A stretch of 41,879 bases of DNA from an uncultured Clostridia bacterium. Lineage in GTDB: Bacteria; Bacillota; Clostridia; UBA1381. The notes below the pieces were generated by a model. That model was not told where the DNA came from, did no database searches, and was given only the letters and a program-made list of their open reading frames with translations. Location: positions 1 to 41,879 of the forward strand of contig CANQQZ010000019.1 of the NCBI GenBank assembly GCA_947626135.1, in the 5' to 3' direction. Shown here in pieces: positions 15,350 through 23,335 of the stretch (the first letter of the stretch is position 1; every line of letters starts with the position of its first letter). A program made the position numbers and the translations under genes.

Positions 15350-18300
15350 TTATGCATTATCACCTTCTTTCGCAATTTCAATTAATTCATTTATAGAATA
15401 AATATGCGTACGACGCAGTGTTCCCTTGTAATAATCAAATATCGGTTCCCCGTCTGATATATCACTCAGCTGCGGCAGTCTCGCTAACGGTTCAAAGCTT
15501 TTAGGATCAAGTAAAATTGCGTATCTTTCGCCCGATGCGGATATATACTCACTCATAACGTAATCATTAAGCTGGGTAATATATGTCAGATACGAATCAA
15601 CCTCCAAATCCGCAATTTTACTGCCGTCAGATAACCTGTACGCCGCGGGCGTTCCATGAAGCGGCGACGTAATAACAGCTGCATCGGTGAAAAACGCCTC
15701 GCTTTGATCTTGAACGGGGATTTCAAATTTTTTGTTTCCCGAATTGTCAAAGACGGCACATATATCACCATTCGCAACGGCAAACACATATTCGTCGCCT
15801 ATTTTAGCGGCGCCTATCAATTCCCCTTCGTTCAAAAATTTATCATCAACTATCATACCGCAGTACGCAGCATAATCACCCTCTGCCTTTTCCGACATAA
15901 TCTCCTCACCACTGTTTAAATCAATCAGCCTGAGGTTATTGTCCTTATCAAGAATACTAACGCCGTACGGGGCGTAAAATACAGATTTTAACCCCGATTC
16001 GTCAAATACAGCATCTCCTGTTTTTCCCGAATATATCCTCAAAGCATCATTGTATATAACGGCAAGATTTCCGCTTTCCTTCACATACTGCTGGTCATAT
16101 ACATTTTGAGCATCGGGAATAGACACAGTTTTAATCATACTGCCATCGGCGCCGTATAAGCGGAATTCTTTATAGTCAAACAGCATTACCGTTGATTTAT
16201 CAGCACTTAACCTCGCCTCGTCATGTGAATAATTTTTATCATAGCTGAAAATATCGTCGCTGCTGCGGTCAATTCTTTTAAGTACCCGAATTTTCGGCGT
16301 ATCCCTTCCCGCAACTATAGCGTAATCACCTGCAATATCAACAAATGAGCACTCCGTTTGACCGGCATTATGCTGCTCGATAAGCACGGCGGACTTATCA
16401 TATAATATATAATCGTTTTTCTCCGTAGCGACTATTGTATTCTGCGTATCCGTCGAGAACATGCGCACATCCGAGTCCGCATACGCGACCTCCTGCTGGT
16501 CGCCTGTAACAGGATGAATTTTTACTACTGTGCTTTTGTTGGATATATATATGCCGCTCTCATCTGCGTTTACGCCTATTCTGCTGTCAAGCGCAAATCC
16601 ACCTTCCTGAGCCATCTGCTCCATATTGATAACGGCAAACACTGATGACCCATCCGTAGTTGACGAAAATGCAAAATACTGACCGTTAAAACCACCTTCA
16701 AAATGCGTAAATTCAGATTGGTCGTATATTTCAACGCTGTTTTCTGCATCTGTTGTGTCGAAGACCATCAAACCCCCGTTTTCAAAGCTTGCCGCCAAAA
16801 ACTGACCGTTATTATTCAACGCCAGAAGGTTGTCCTTTGGATCTACGAAGGTATCGTTCCCGACTACACGCTGCTTATTCGCCTCAAAAGAGACTGTTGC
16901 TTTTTCCGTTCCGCTTATATCGTATACTGTCGCGAAACTCTCGTCTCTATATACACCGGCAATAGTTTTTCCGTCAGCCGATACCGCTATCTGGGTCGCA
17001 GGCTTTCCCGTCCACACAACCGATTTCTTTTCAATATTATACAAACTTATTCCGTCCGCTCCCGCATAAGCCAACGTATTATTATCGACAAACACCGCAT
17101 CAGAAAGAGCCGATTCCGCCAGAGGCAGGGTGTCTATAACTCCGCCCGTTTCGGTATCAAAAAGCTCTGCGGAAAATGCGTATACTGCGATACCGGTTTT
17201 ACCATCTGGCGATAAATATGCTTTCAATGTTTCCGACGGCAGTTCGATCACGTGCTGCGGCTTATATCCGTCCGATAAATCGTATACACCCAACGCATCA
17301 GACAAGGCCTTTTTCGCCTGCGCGGTATATTCGGGAATAAACAGACTCTTCTTTTGAGGCAGCGCTTCAAGCGCGTATTCCACAGCCATATCTATATTGC
17401 CATCATCAAGAGCGTTTTGTGAATATTCGGCAAGCGTCAGAGCTTTTTGCTCGGATTCCATTCTTTTCAGACCCGTAAAAGCCGTAAACGCTCCTCCCGC
17501 AATAACCACCGCAAGAATTGGTACCACAATTGCGAATGTCCTTTTGCGGCGTTTTGTTCTCGGATCATTTTCCCGTAAATGATTCAGCGCGTAAAGCATT
17601 TCCTCTGCGGACTGATACCGTTTGTTTGGATTAGGATTCATCGCCTTTGAGATAATTTTCACTATCTGGGGGCTAAATTCCTTTTCCGAAAGAGGAACCA
17701 CCTCAAATACGTTCTTTGCCGGTTTTGTTCCCGACAATAAATGATAAAGCGTTGCGCCCAAACTGTATATATCGGAACGCGTGTCGGGTATTACAATTTT
17801 TTTGCTTGAAGAACTGTACTCGGACCCGTTCATCGGAATTGTGGCATCGTCATTCTCCATAAGCTCTGTCATACCGTCCATTATGGGGGTATCGTCCGAG
17901 AGATCCAATCCGTAATGCTCCGGCGATGCGTATCCCGCGCTTCTTCCGACAACATTTTCTTCACCCAGCGCAAGAGCGATATTAAAGTCAATAAGACAAA
18001 TAGACCCCATAGGGGTGAGCATAATATTCGCGGGCTTTATATCACTGTGAACGATTCCTCTCGGGGGATCTCCGTGTGTTGGGCTATGCAGATAGCACAG
18101 TGCCTCCAATAATTCTTTCGCCCACTCAATAACCTGTGGTTGCGAAAAACGCTCACCTCGTTTCAACGGTTTATCAAGGCTCTCGCCTTCTATGTAATCC
18201 ATGACAGTATAAACCGTTTCATCACTTACAAAAAAGTCATATACCTGCGGTATGTATGTATGACTCAGATTTTTCAGCGCGTCAACCTCGCGCCGCAGAA

Positions 18301-18448
18301 TATCCTCACGGGTCTTAAGCTGTCTTTTATCCGCTTTCAGTACAACCTTTTTATTCAGACGCAAATGATTTGCAAGATATACTACTCCGCCACCGCCGGA
18401 ACCTATTCTGTCTATAATCTCATAGGTTGAAGCAATTATTTCTGACAT
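15350..18448 (-). CDS. Membrane Ser/Thr protein kinase with propeller-like C-terminal half
   Basis: The N-terminal Hanks kinase domain (about 1-290) of this 1,032-residue protein has all key motifs: glycine loop GSGGGGVVYLA, VVLK lysine, HSDIKPANIM catalytic loop, DFNIA metal site (DFN instead of DFG), and SPEH activation-segment end. A single membrane segment (about 305-330) follows. The large outer half (about 350-1010) has repeated four-strand-like units (for example LSPDGKTGIAVYA, VSADGKTIAGVY), so one or two WD40/YVTN-type beta-propellers are likely instead of PASTA repeats. It starts 3 bases after a small membrane-protein gene. With the PP2C and two FHA proteins it forms a phosphosignalling set inside the pilus string. 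Confidence 0.9.
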   Translation of the reverse strand: MSEIIASTYEIIDRIGSGGGGVVYLANHLRLNKKVVLKADKRQLKTREDILRREVDALKNLSHTYIPQVYDFFVSDETVYTVMDYIEGESLDKPLKRGERFSQPQVIEWAKELLEALCYLHSPTHGDPPRGIVHSDIKPANIMLTPMGSICLIDFNIALALGEENVVGRSAGYASPEHYGLDLSDDTPIMDGMTELMENDDATIPMNGSEYSSSSKKIVIPDTRSDIYSLGATLYHLLSGTKPAKNVFEVVPLSEKEFSPQIVKIISKAMNPNPNKRYQSAEEMLYALNHLRENDPRTKRRKRTFAIVVPILAVVIAGGAFTAFTGLKRMESEQKALTLAEYSQNALDDGNIDMAVEYALEALPQKKSLFIPEYTAQAKKALSDALGVYDLSDGYKPQHVIELPSETLKAYLSPDGKTGIAVYAFSAELFDTETGGVIDTLPLAESALSDAVFVDNNTLAYAGADGISLYNIEKKSVVWTGKPATQIAVSADGKTIAGVYRDESFATVYDISGTEKATVSFEANKQRVVGNDTFVDPKDNLLALNNNGQFLAASFENGGLMVFDTTDAENSVEIYDQSEFTHFEGGFNGQYFAFSSTTDGSSVFAVINMEQMAQEGGFALDSRIGVNADESGIYISNKSTVVKIHPVTGDQQEVAYADSDVRMFSTDTQNTIVATEKNDYILYDKSAVLIEQHNAGQTECSFVDIAGDYAIVAGRDTPKIRVLKRIDRSSDDIFSYDKNYSHDEARLSADKSTVMLFDYKEFRLYGADGSMIKTVSIPDAQNVYDQQYVKESGNLAVIYNDALRIYSGKTGDAVFDESGLKSVFYAPYGVSILDKDNNLRLIDLNSGEEIMSEKAEGDYAAYCGMIVDDKFLNEGELIGAAKIGDEYVFAVANGDICAVFDNSGNKKFEIPVQDQSEAFFTDAAVITSPLHGTPAAYRLSDGSKIADLEVDSYLTYITQLNDYVMSEYISASGERYAILLDPKSFEPLARLPQLSDISDGEPIFDYYKGTLRRTHIYSINELIEIAKEGDNA

Positions 18449-18451
18449 TGA

Positions 18452-18631
18452 CTATCTCCTTTTCTTGTTTTTTGTTTTTTTGGGTTTTGCCCCATATTCC
18501 ATATCAAATTTCAAATTAAGCTTTATCTTGCCTATAAAAAATACAATAAGAAATATTATCAGTATTACAGCCGCCAGTCCGGCTATTGCCAAGCCGCCGT
18601 AAAACAACATCTCGTTTGAAATTTCACTCAT
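18452..18631 (-). CDS. Small single-span membrane protein (59 residues)
   Basis: The ATG at 18629-18631 follows GAAAGGAG, and the TAG at 18452-18454 lies 3 bases before the kinase start. The product begins MSEISNEMLFYGG, has one strongly hydrophobic helix (about 10-33) and a basic tail ending KKTKNKKRR, so the tail should be cytoplasmic. The end of the gene contains the kinase ribosome site (AAAAGGAG). Tight coupling suggests a partner or anchor for the kinase. No family was recognised. The G8 homopolymer in the leader is noted separately. Confidence 0.7.
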   Translation of the reverse strand: MSEISNEMLFYGGLAIAGLAAVILIIFLIVFFIGKIKLNLKFDMEYGAKPKKTKNKKRR

Positions 18632-18673
18632 AAAATATATGCTCCTTTCCTTGCCCCCCCCGGCAATTTTTTA

Positions 18674-19720
18674 TTACTGAACCTTCAAACGCCCAAACGC
18701 GTAAAAGTGCGATTGCCAGTACGACGTTTGTGTGCTGGTATATTGTATCGGATTTCCACAGTGCAGCATCTTACCGTCACCCGCATAAAAGCCTACGTGA
18801 GTCACTGTTTCTCCCGCGTTATATGTTCCCTGGAAAAATATTATATCTCCCCGCTTAGCCTCAGCCGGTGTAATTTTTATGCACTGATCATATATGCCCT
18901 GCGCAGTGGTCCTCGGAAGGTCGTACACTCCCGAATGTGTTGTCGCGTAGCATACAAATCCGGAACAGTCAAATGATGTTTCCGGCGTCGAGCCGCCAAA
19001 AACATACGGCATACCCAAATACTTCTCCGCCTCCGCGAAAAGCTTGTCCGCGTAATTCATGGAAGAAAGCGATGTGTTCAGCCCCTCAAGCTTTGAGTTG
19101 AGCGTGCTTTTTTCAGTATTCTTGCTGCCGATTTTGGAAACTATATCGGCAAGCTCCGCGCTCCGCGACGCAAGCTCTTCATTAAATTTTCCGCTTTGGC
19201 TTTCAAGCGCCTCCTGCTCTGAAACAAGCTCCGACTGCTTCGACGCAATCGTGTCCTTATTATCCTTATACTTCTGATATATTTCTCTGTCATGGGACGA
19301 TATTTCATTAATCAGGTTGATGCGTTCTATCATATCGAACAAATCCTCCGAGCCGAGCAAAAGGGCAATATAAGCGTTTGAACCCTGCTCATACGCCAGC
19401 ATCAGCCTTTCAGAAAACTTATCAAAGCTTTCCTGCGACTGTGATTCCGCAAGATTAAGAGCAGCGGTATTTTCGTTTATCTTCGCTTTTATGTCCTCAA
19501 TACTTGCGCTAAGCTCGCTTAATTCAGAATTTATTTTAACAATTTCCTTTGATTTGCTTGATTTCTGTGATTCAAGCTCTTCTATTTCCTTATCTATTGC
19601 GGCAATCTGACTGTTGACAGAATTTATTTCATTCTTGATTTCATTGTCGTCTGCCATAGCTGAATATCCTGATACTAAAAATAATGCAGCCGCGAGTATA
19701 ATTGCTGTGATTTTTTTCAT
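18674..19720 (-). CDS. Coiled-coil NlpC/P60 peptidoglycan endopeptidase
   Basis: This 348-residue secreted wall hydrolase has a signal peptide (about 1-24) followed by a long two-part coiled coil (about 25-220) of the PcsB/CwlO type. A C-terminal NlpC/P60 domain (about 228-348) has FDCSGFV with the nucleophilic Cys, THVGFYAG with the catalytic His and MLHCGNP near the third position. In PcsB/CwlO systems the coiled coil is engaged by FtsX, and ATP use by FtsE activates the enzyme. Here ftsX ends directly upstream (10-base gap), so a dedicated FtsEX-hydrolase module is likely. It may open the wall for the pilus. Confidence 0.92.
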   Translation of the reverse strand: MKKITAIILAAALFLVSGYSAMADDNEIKNEINSVNSQIAAIDKEIEELESQKSSKSKEIVKINSELSELSASIEDIKAKINENTAALNLAESQSQESFDKFSERLMLAYEQGSNAYIALLLGSEDLFDMIERINLINEISSHDREIYQKYKDNKDTIASKQSELVSEQEALESQSGKFNEELASRSAELADIVSKIGSKNTEKSTLNSKLEGLNTSLSSMNYADKLFAEAEKYLGMPYVFGGSTPETSFDCSGFVCYATTHSGVYDLPRTTAQGIYDQCIKITPAEAKRGDIIFFQGTYNAGETVTHVGFYAGDGKMLHCGNPIQYTSTQTSYWQSHFYAFGRLKVQ

Positions 19721-19730
19721 AATTATATCC

Positions 19731-20621
19731 TCACACCTTCATATATTTTACAAGAGGGAATGCTGAGCTGAGTCCGCCTATCAGAATGCCCGAAACCACA
19801 TACTCAACCGCAAGCGGCAACGCCGCTTCAAGCGCTCCGTATATCATTACTGTATCTCCTAAAAATCCTAAAAGCTTCGACGAAATGTACGCATAGCATA
19901 AAATCGTTACGATATAAGCAATCACGGCTCCGATTATTCCTAAAATAACTCCCTCCGCAACAAATGGAATAACAATAAATCTATTTGTTGCTCCCAGATA
20001 CCGCATGGTATGTATATCATTCTGTTTGGCAAGTATTGTGATTCTTATTGTGTTCGCGATTATAAACAGTGATATTGCGAAGAATACTGCCATCAGAACA
20101 AGCATTCCATGACGTGCAAATGCAGTTGACGCGGTAAGGCGGTCAGCCAGCCCGCTGTCGTCCTTCACCCACACAACATCTGTTACCTTTTCCACTTCCT
20201 TTGCGATATTGGCGGAATTTGAAATATTATTCATTGTAATAACCATAGACCCCCTGAGCGGATTGTCCTCGTCAAGTCCTTCAAGGAATCCGGCGTCGTC
20301 ACCGAACATCTCGCGGCATTCCTCCAATGCCTGCGCCTCCGAAACATATTCCACCGAGCTAACCCCGTTGATACTGCTTATCTCATTCTTTATTTCTCCT
20401 GCTCTGTCCTCCGGAGTGCCCTTTTCTATATACGCCGTTATTGAAAATTGATTGCACAGCTGCTCGCTTATATATGAAATGTTTGCTGAAACAAGCGAGT
20501 ATATACCGAAAACACATATGCCCGCAATAACTACAATAATAGCTGATACAGACATCGCGCTGTTTATTCTAGCGTCATTTATTCCGGTTTTTATATAGTA
20601 TGTAATATTTGATAAATCCAT
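19731..20621 (-). CDS. ftsX: FtsX-like permease
   Basis: This 296-residue integral membrane protein has the FtsX layout. A short cytoplasmic N-terminus leads to TM1 (about 22-45) and an extracellular loop (about 46-170) containing NPLRGSM and the VKDDS region. Three more membrane helices follow (about 172-195, 218-245, 268-290). It pairs with the FtsE ATPase gene (9-base gap) and the NlpC/P60 hydrolase. The ribosome site is AAGGAG. FtsEX normally links septation or elongation to wall hydrolysis. Whether this is the cell's only copy cannot be told from the window. Confidence 0.92.
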   Translation of the reverse strand: MDLSNITYYIKTGINDARINSAMSVSAIIVVIAGICVFGIYSLVSANISYISEQLCNQFSITAYIEKGTPEDRAGEIKNEISSINGVSSVEYVSEAQALEECREMFGDDAGFLEGLDEDNPLRGSMVITMNNISNSANIAKEVEKVTDVVWVKDDSGLADRLTASTAFARHGMLVLMAVFFAISLFIIANTIRITILAKQNDIHTMRYLGATNRFIVIPFVAEGVILGIIGAVIAYIVTILCYAYISSKLLGFLGDTVMIYGALEAALPLAVEYVVSGILIGGLSSAFPLVKYMKV

Positions 20622-20630
20622 AGTAACTCC

Positions 20631-21308
20631 TTAATATCCCGAATGAAATTCATCTCGCACAACATAGCCCGTATCTATTTCTATAACGCGCTTCCTGAAC
20701 TCATTCACTATTTCCCTGTCATGCGTTATAACAACAACCGTTGTTCCTCTGCTGTTTATTTCCTCCATCAAGCTTGTTATATGCCTTGACATCTGAGGAT
20801 CAAGATTTCCCGTAGGCTCGTCCGCCACAAGCAGCGGCGGATTATTTACCATAGCCCGCGCGAGCGCCACTCTCTGCTGCTCTCCTCCGGACAACTCGCT
20901 CGGTTTGGCAGTCATTTTATCACTCAGCCCCACCATCGCAAGTGCATTAGGCACAACCCGTTTTATTTCACTCATTCTCGCGCCGCGCACTCTGAGCGCA
21001 AACGCGACGTTTTCAAACACATTCATCGAGGACAACAGCCGGAAATCCTGAAATACCATTCCGATTGAACGCCTGAAGAACGGCAGTTCCTTTACCGTAA
21101 GCGCTCCTACCGATATGCCATTCACGATTACCTCGCCTTCCGTGGCGCTTTCCTCTCCCGTGATGAGCTTTGTTATCGTTGATTTTCCTGCTCCGGATGA
21201 ACCTACGATAAATACAAATTCTCCCGGATTGATTTGAAAGCTTATGTCACTCAGCGCCCATGTTTGCGAATTTTGATAAAGCTTGCTTACATTATTAAAT
21301 TCAATCAT
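20631..21308 (-). CDS. ftsE: FtsE-like ATP-binding protein
   Basis: This 225-residue ABC ATPase shows Walker A GSSGAGKST, Q-loop VFQDFRL, signature LSGGEQQRVALARA, Walker B LLVADEPTGNLD and the VVITHD switch histidine. The start at 21308 (MIEFNNVSKLY) has GGAGGG upstream and overlaps the last 8 bases of the FHA gene, so it is translationally coupled to a regulatory protein. It powers FtsX. No ftsY or other division gene is nearby, which sets this copy apart from a typical division locus. Confidence 0.93.
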   Translation of the reverse strand: MIEFNNVSKLYQNSQTWALSDISFQINPGEFVFIVGSSGAGKSTITKLITGEESATEGEVIVNGISVGALTVKELPFFRRSIGMVFQDFRLLSSMNVFENVAFALRVRGARMSEIKRVVPNALAMVGLSDKMTAKPSELSGGEQQRVALARAMVNNPPLLVADEPTGNLDPQMSRHITSLMEEINSRGTTVVVITHDREIVNEFRKRVIEIDTGYVVRDEFHSGY

Positions 21309-22032
21309 ATTTCCCTCCGTATTCACAAATATAAATTTCTGTATCCGCCAGAATTATAGAGTCTCCGGGTTTTACGGTTGCATATATACCCTTCGGCACC
21401 GTTTCATGAGAACCGTTAATATATGTCCCGTTTGTCGAGCCGCGGTCGGAAATGTATATTTCACCATCCCTGCATACAATCTCAGCATGGCTGCGGCTTA
21501 CCCTCCGGCTGTCTATAACAACATCGTTCGCATCACGCTTTGAGCCAATAGTGAGTCTCGAACCGTCAAAAAGCTCAAAAACCCTGTCCCCGCATCGAAG
21601 CAACGCCAACGGGAAATTTTCTCCCATAACTTCAGTAGCGTCATCATCTTCTTCATCCATTACCACGGTTGCCTCTTCAGCATACGAATTATCATATGCC
21701 GGCGTATTTGCGGGCTTAGCCGTATGCATACTCTCTCCATAAGCCCGATAAACCTCTTCCATATCATATTTCAGCGAAGATTTCTTTTTGCTCGATACTG
21801 CTTTCTTTATTTTTCCGAAAATGCTTGATTTTGATTTGGCGCTCGCCTCTTTTCCGTGCTGTCTGTCGCGTATATATGCGAGCGCGTCCTCGTCTTTTCT
21901 GCGTCTGTCCAAAGTTGTTTCCGTCATGTCGCTCATAAGCGCATCCACATTATCGGACATTTGTTCTTTGTCATAAAAATTCTTGTAATCGCTCATAACA
22001 ATCCCCACGCCTTTATAACTTATATACCTCAT
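21301..22032 (-). CDS. FHA-domain protein
   Basis: The charged, helical N-terminal half (about 1-140) of this protein carries a basic stretch. A C-terminal FHA domain (about 150-240) shows LTIGSKRDANDVVID, RRVSRSHAEI and DRGSTNGTYING, the phosphothreonine-binding motif set. Acidic and threonine-rich residues before it (TEVM) could be kinase targets. The ATG at 22032 overlaps the prepilin peptidase stop (ATGA), while a second in-frame ATG (MSDYKN, 13 codons later) has a weak GGGGA site; the true start is uncertain. It probably reads the phosphorylation state set by the kinase and phosphatase of this string. Confidence 0.85.
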   Translation of the reverse strand: MRYISYKGVGIVMSDYKNFYDKEQMSDNVDALMSDMTETTLDRRRKDEDALAYIRDRQHGKEASAKSKSSIFGKIKKAVSSKKKSSLKYDMEEVYRAYGESMHTAKPANTPAYDNSYAEEATVVMDEEDDDATEVMGENFPLALLRCGDRVFELFDGSRLTIGSKRDANDVVIDSRRVSRSHAEIVCRDGEIYISDRGSTNGTYINGSHETVPKGIYATVKPGDSIILADTEIYICEYGGKYD

Positions 22033-22550
22033 ACAACAACGGCAAAATTATATATTGCATATGCCGTAAAGCCCGCCACTATTGCGTATGCGAAACGGAA
22101 AACCGCATCTTTTTCCATGTGATTTTGATACGGCATCGGCTTCTTTAAAATAAAGCACATCTTCAGATATTCAAAAAACGTCTTGAATCTTTTAAAGCCG
22201 TTTTTTCGGAAAACCATGCAGCTAAACGCTATAACGCCGCCAAAAATTACCGAAAATATTATTATTTCCAATATTCCTATCGCTCCAAAAAGACTTCCGA
22301 GTACACAGAACGCTTTTATATCTCCTGCACCGAGCATACCCACTGCAAACAACGGAATAAGCACAAGAGGTACCGCCCCGCCAATGAGCCCATCGACTAA
22401 TCCCCTGGTGCCATCAAAGTAACAGTCCACTATAAGGCTAATTACCAAAAATATCAATACCGGTCTGTTTTTTATCTTGTAAAATCTGATGTCCTGCACA
22501 AGAGCAATGATGACAAAGACAAATCCTATTATATATTTACCTATCACCAA
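22029..22550 (-). CDS. Type IV prepilin peptidase (A24, TadV/CpaA-like), copy 1
   Basis: This 173-residue polytopic membrane aspartyl protease has the two catalytic motifs: QDIRFYKIKN (about residues 19-28) and GAGDIKAF (about 76-83), with hydrophobic helices around them. It lacks the N-methyltransferase domain, as expected for the Tad type. It should cleave the Flp pilin and TadE-like proteins. It overlaps the phosphatase gene by 7 bases and the FHA gene by 4, so its translation is coupled. A second A24 gene lies 2.4 kb upstream in the string. Confidence 0.87.
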   Translation of the reverse strand: MVIGKYIIGFVFVIIALVQDIRFYKIKNRPVLIFLVISLIVDCYFDGTRGLVDGLIGGAVPLVLIPLFAVGMLGAGDIKAFCVLGSLFGAIGILEIIIFSVIFGGVIAFSCMVFRKNGFKRFKTFFEYLKMCFILKKPMPYQNHMEKDAVFRFAYAIVAGFTAYAIYNFAVVV

Positions 22551-23320
22551 TAATTCCCCTTAAATCTCAGAACGATAACCGTAACATTATCTCTTGCGGC
22601 GCCTTTTTTTATCATATTCCGCATATCTCCAGCTACGCTTTCAAACCTACTTGTCCTGCGCCTGAACACTGTACTTCGCATATCTTTGGAACTCAGATAG
22701 TTATATAAGCCGTCGCAGCATATAATATAATTATCGCAGCGGTGTATTAATCCTGAGACACTGTATATCCGCAGCCTCTCAAAATATCCCATGCACATAC
22801 TCAGAACATGCCGTTTTTTATGAGTTTTTGCTTCCTCCGGTGTTATCTCACCGTTTCTTACCATATCCGCTACAAGAGTCTGATCCTCTGTAAGCTGCTT
22901 CATTCCGTAGCGCACACGATATATCCGGCTGTCGCCTATATTTTTTATGTAATATACCGTGTCTATCACCAGCATAAGCGATATTGTCGATCCAACCTTA
23001 GCGCCCATTTGATTCCCGAAGGCAAGCGCCTCCCTGTTTATATTTTCAAGCCTTCGTTCAAGAATCGTGTTTACCTCATCCTTGTTAATACGTCGGTTCT
23101 GCAGCAGCGCTGCAAGCTCCGTATCCCAAAAATTATTGAAGCTAGCTGTAATCAGCTTACTTATCTGAGCACCGTCCGCCAGTCCGCCGCAGCCGTCCGC
23201 GACAATGAACAGTCCTGCTGTATGTCGTCCGATTTTTCCCGTTTTGCACAAAAAACTGTCCTGATTTTCCTTTCGCACATCACCGGTACCGCTGTAAACA
23301 CTTGTTAAAATCTTTTTCAT
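22544..23320 (-). CDS. PP2C-family protein phosphatase
   Basis: This is a 258-residue Mn/Mg-dependent Ser/Thr phosphatase. The metal-site motifs seen are RKENQDSF (about 16-23), FIVADGCGGL (about 38-47), NIGDSRIYR (about 127-135) and ARDNVTVIVL at the C-terminus. It has no membrane segment. It is the natural antagonist of the kinase gene downstream, and its position between the two FHA genes supports one phosphorylation circuit. Confidence 0.9.
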   Translation of the reverse strand: MKKILTSVYSGTGDVRKENQDSFLCKTGKIGRHTAGLFIVADGCGGLADGAQISKLITASFNNFWDTELAALLQNRRINKDEVNTILERRLENINREALAFGNQMGAKVGSTISLMLVIDTVYYIKNIGDSRIYRVRYGMKQLTEDQTLVADMVRNGEITPEEAKTHKKRHVLSMCMGYFERLRIYSVSGLIHRCDNYIICCDGLYNYLSSKDMRSTVFRRRTSRFESVAGDMRNMIKKGAARDNVTVIVLRFKGNYW

Positions 23321-23335
23321 CGTTCCTCCCGTAAA

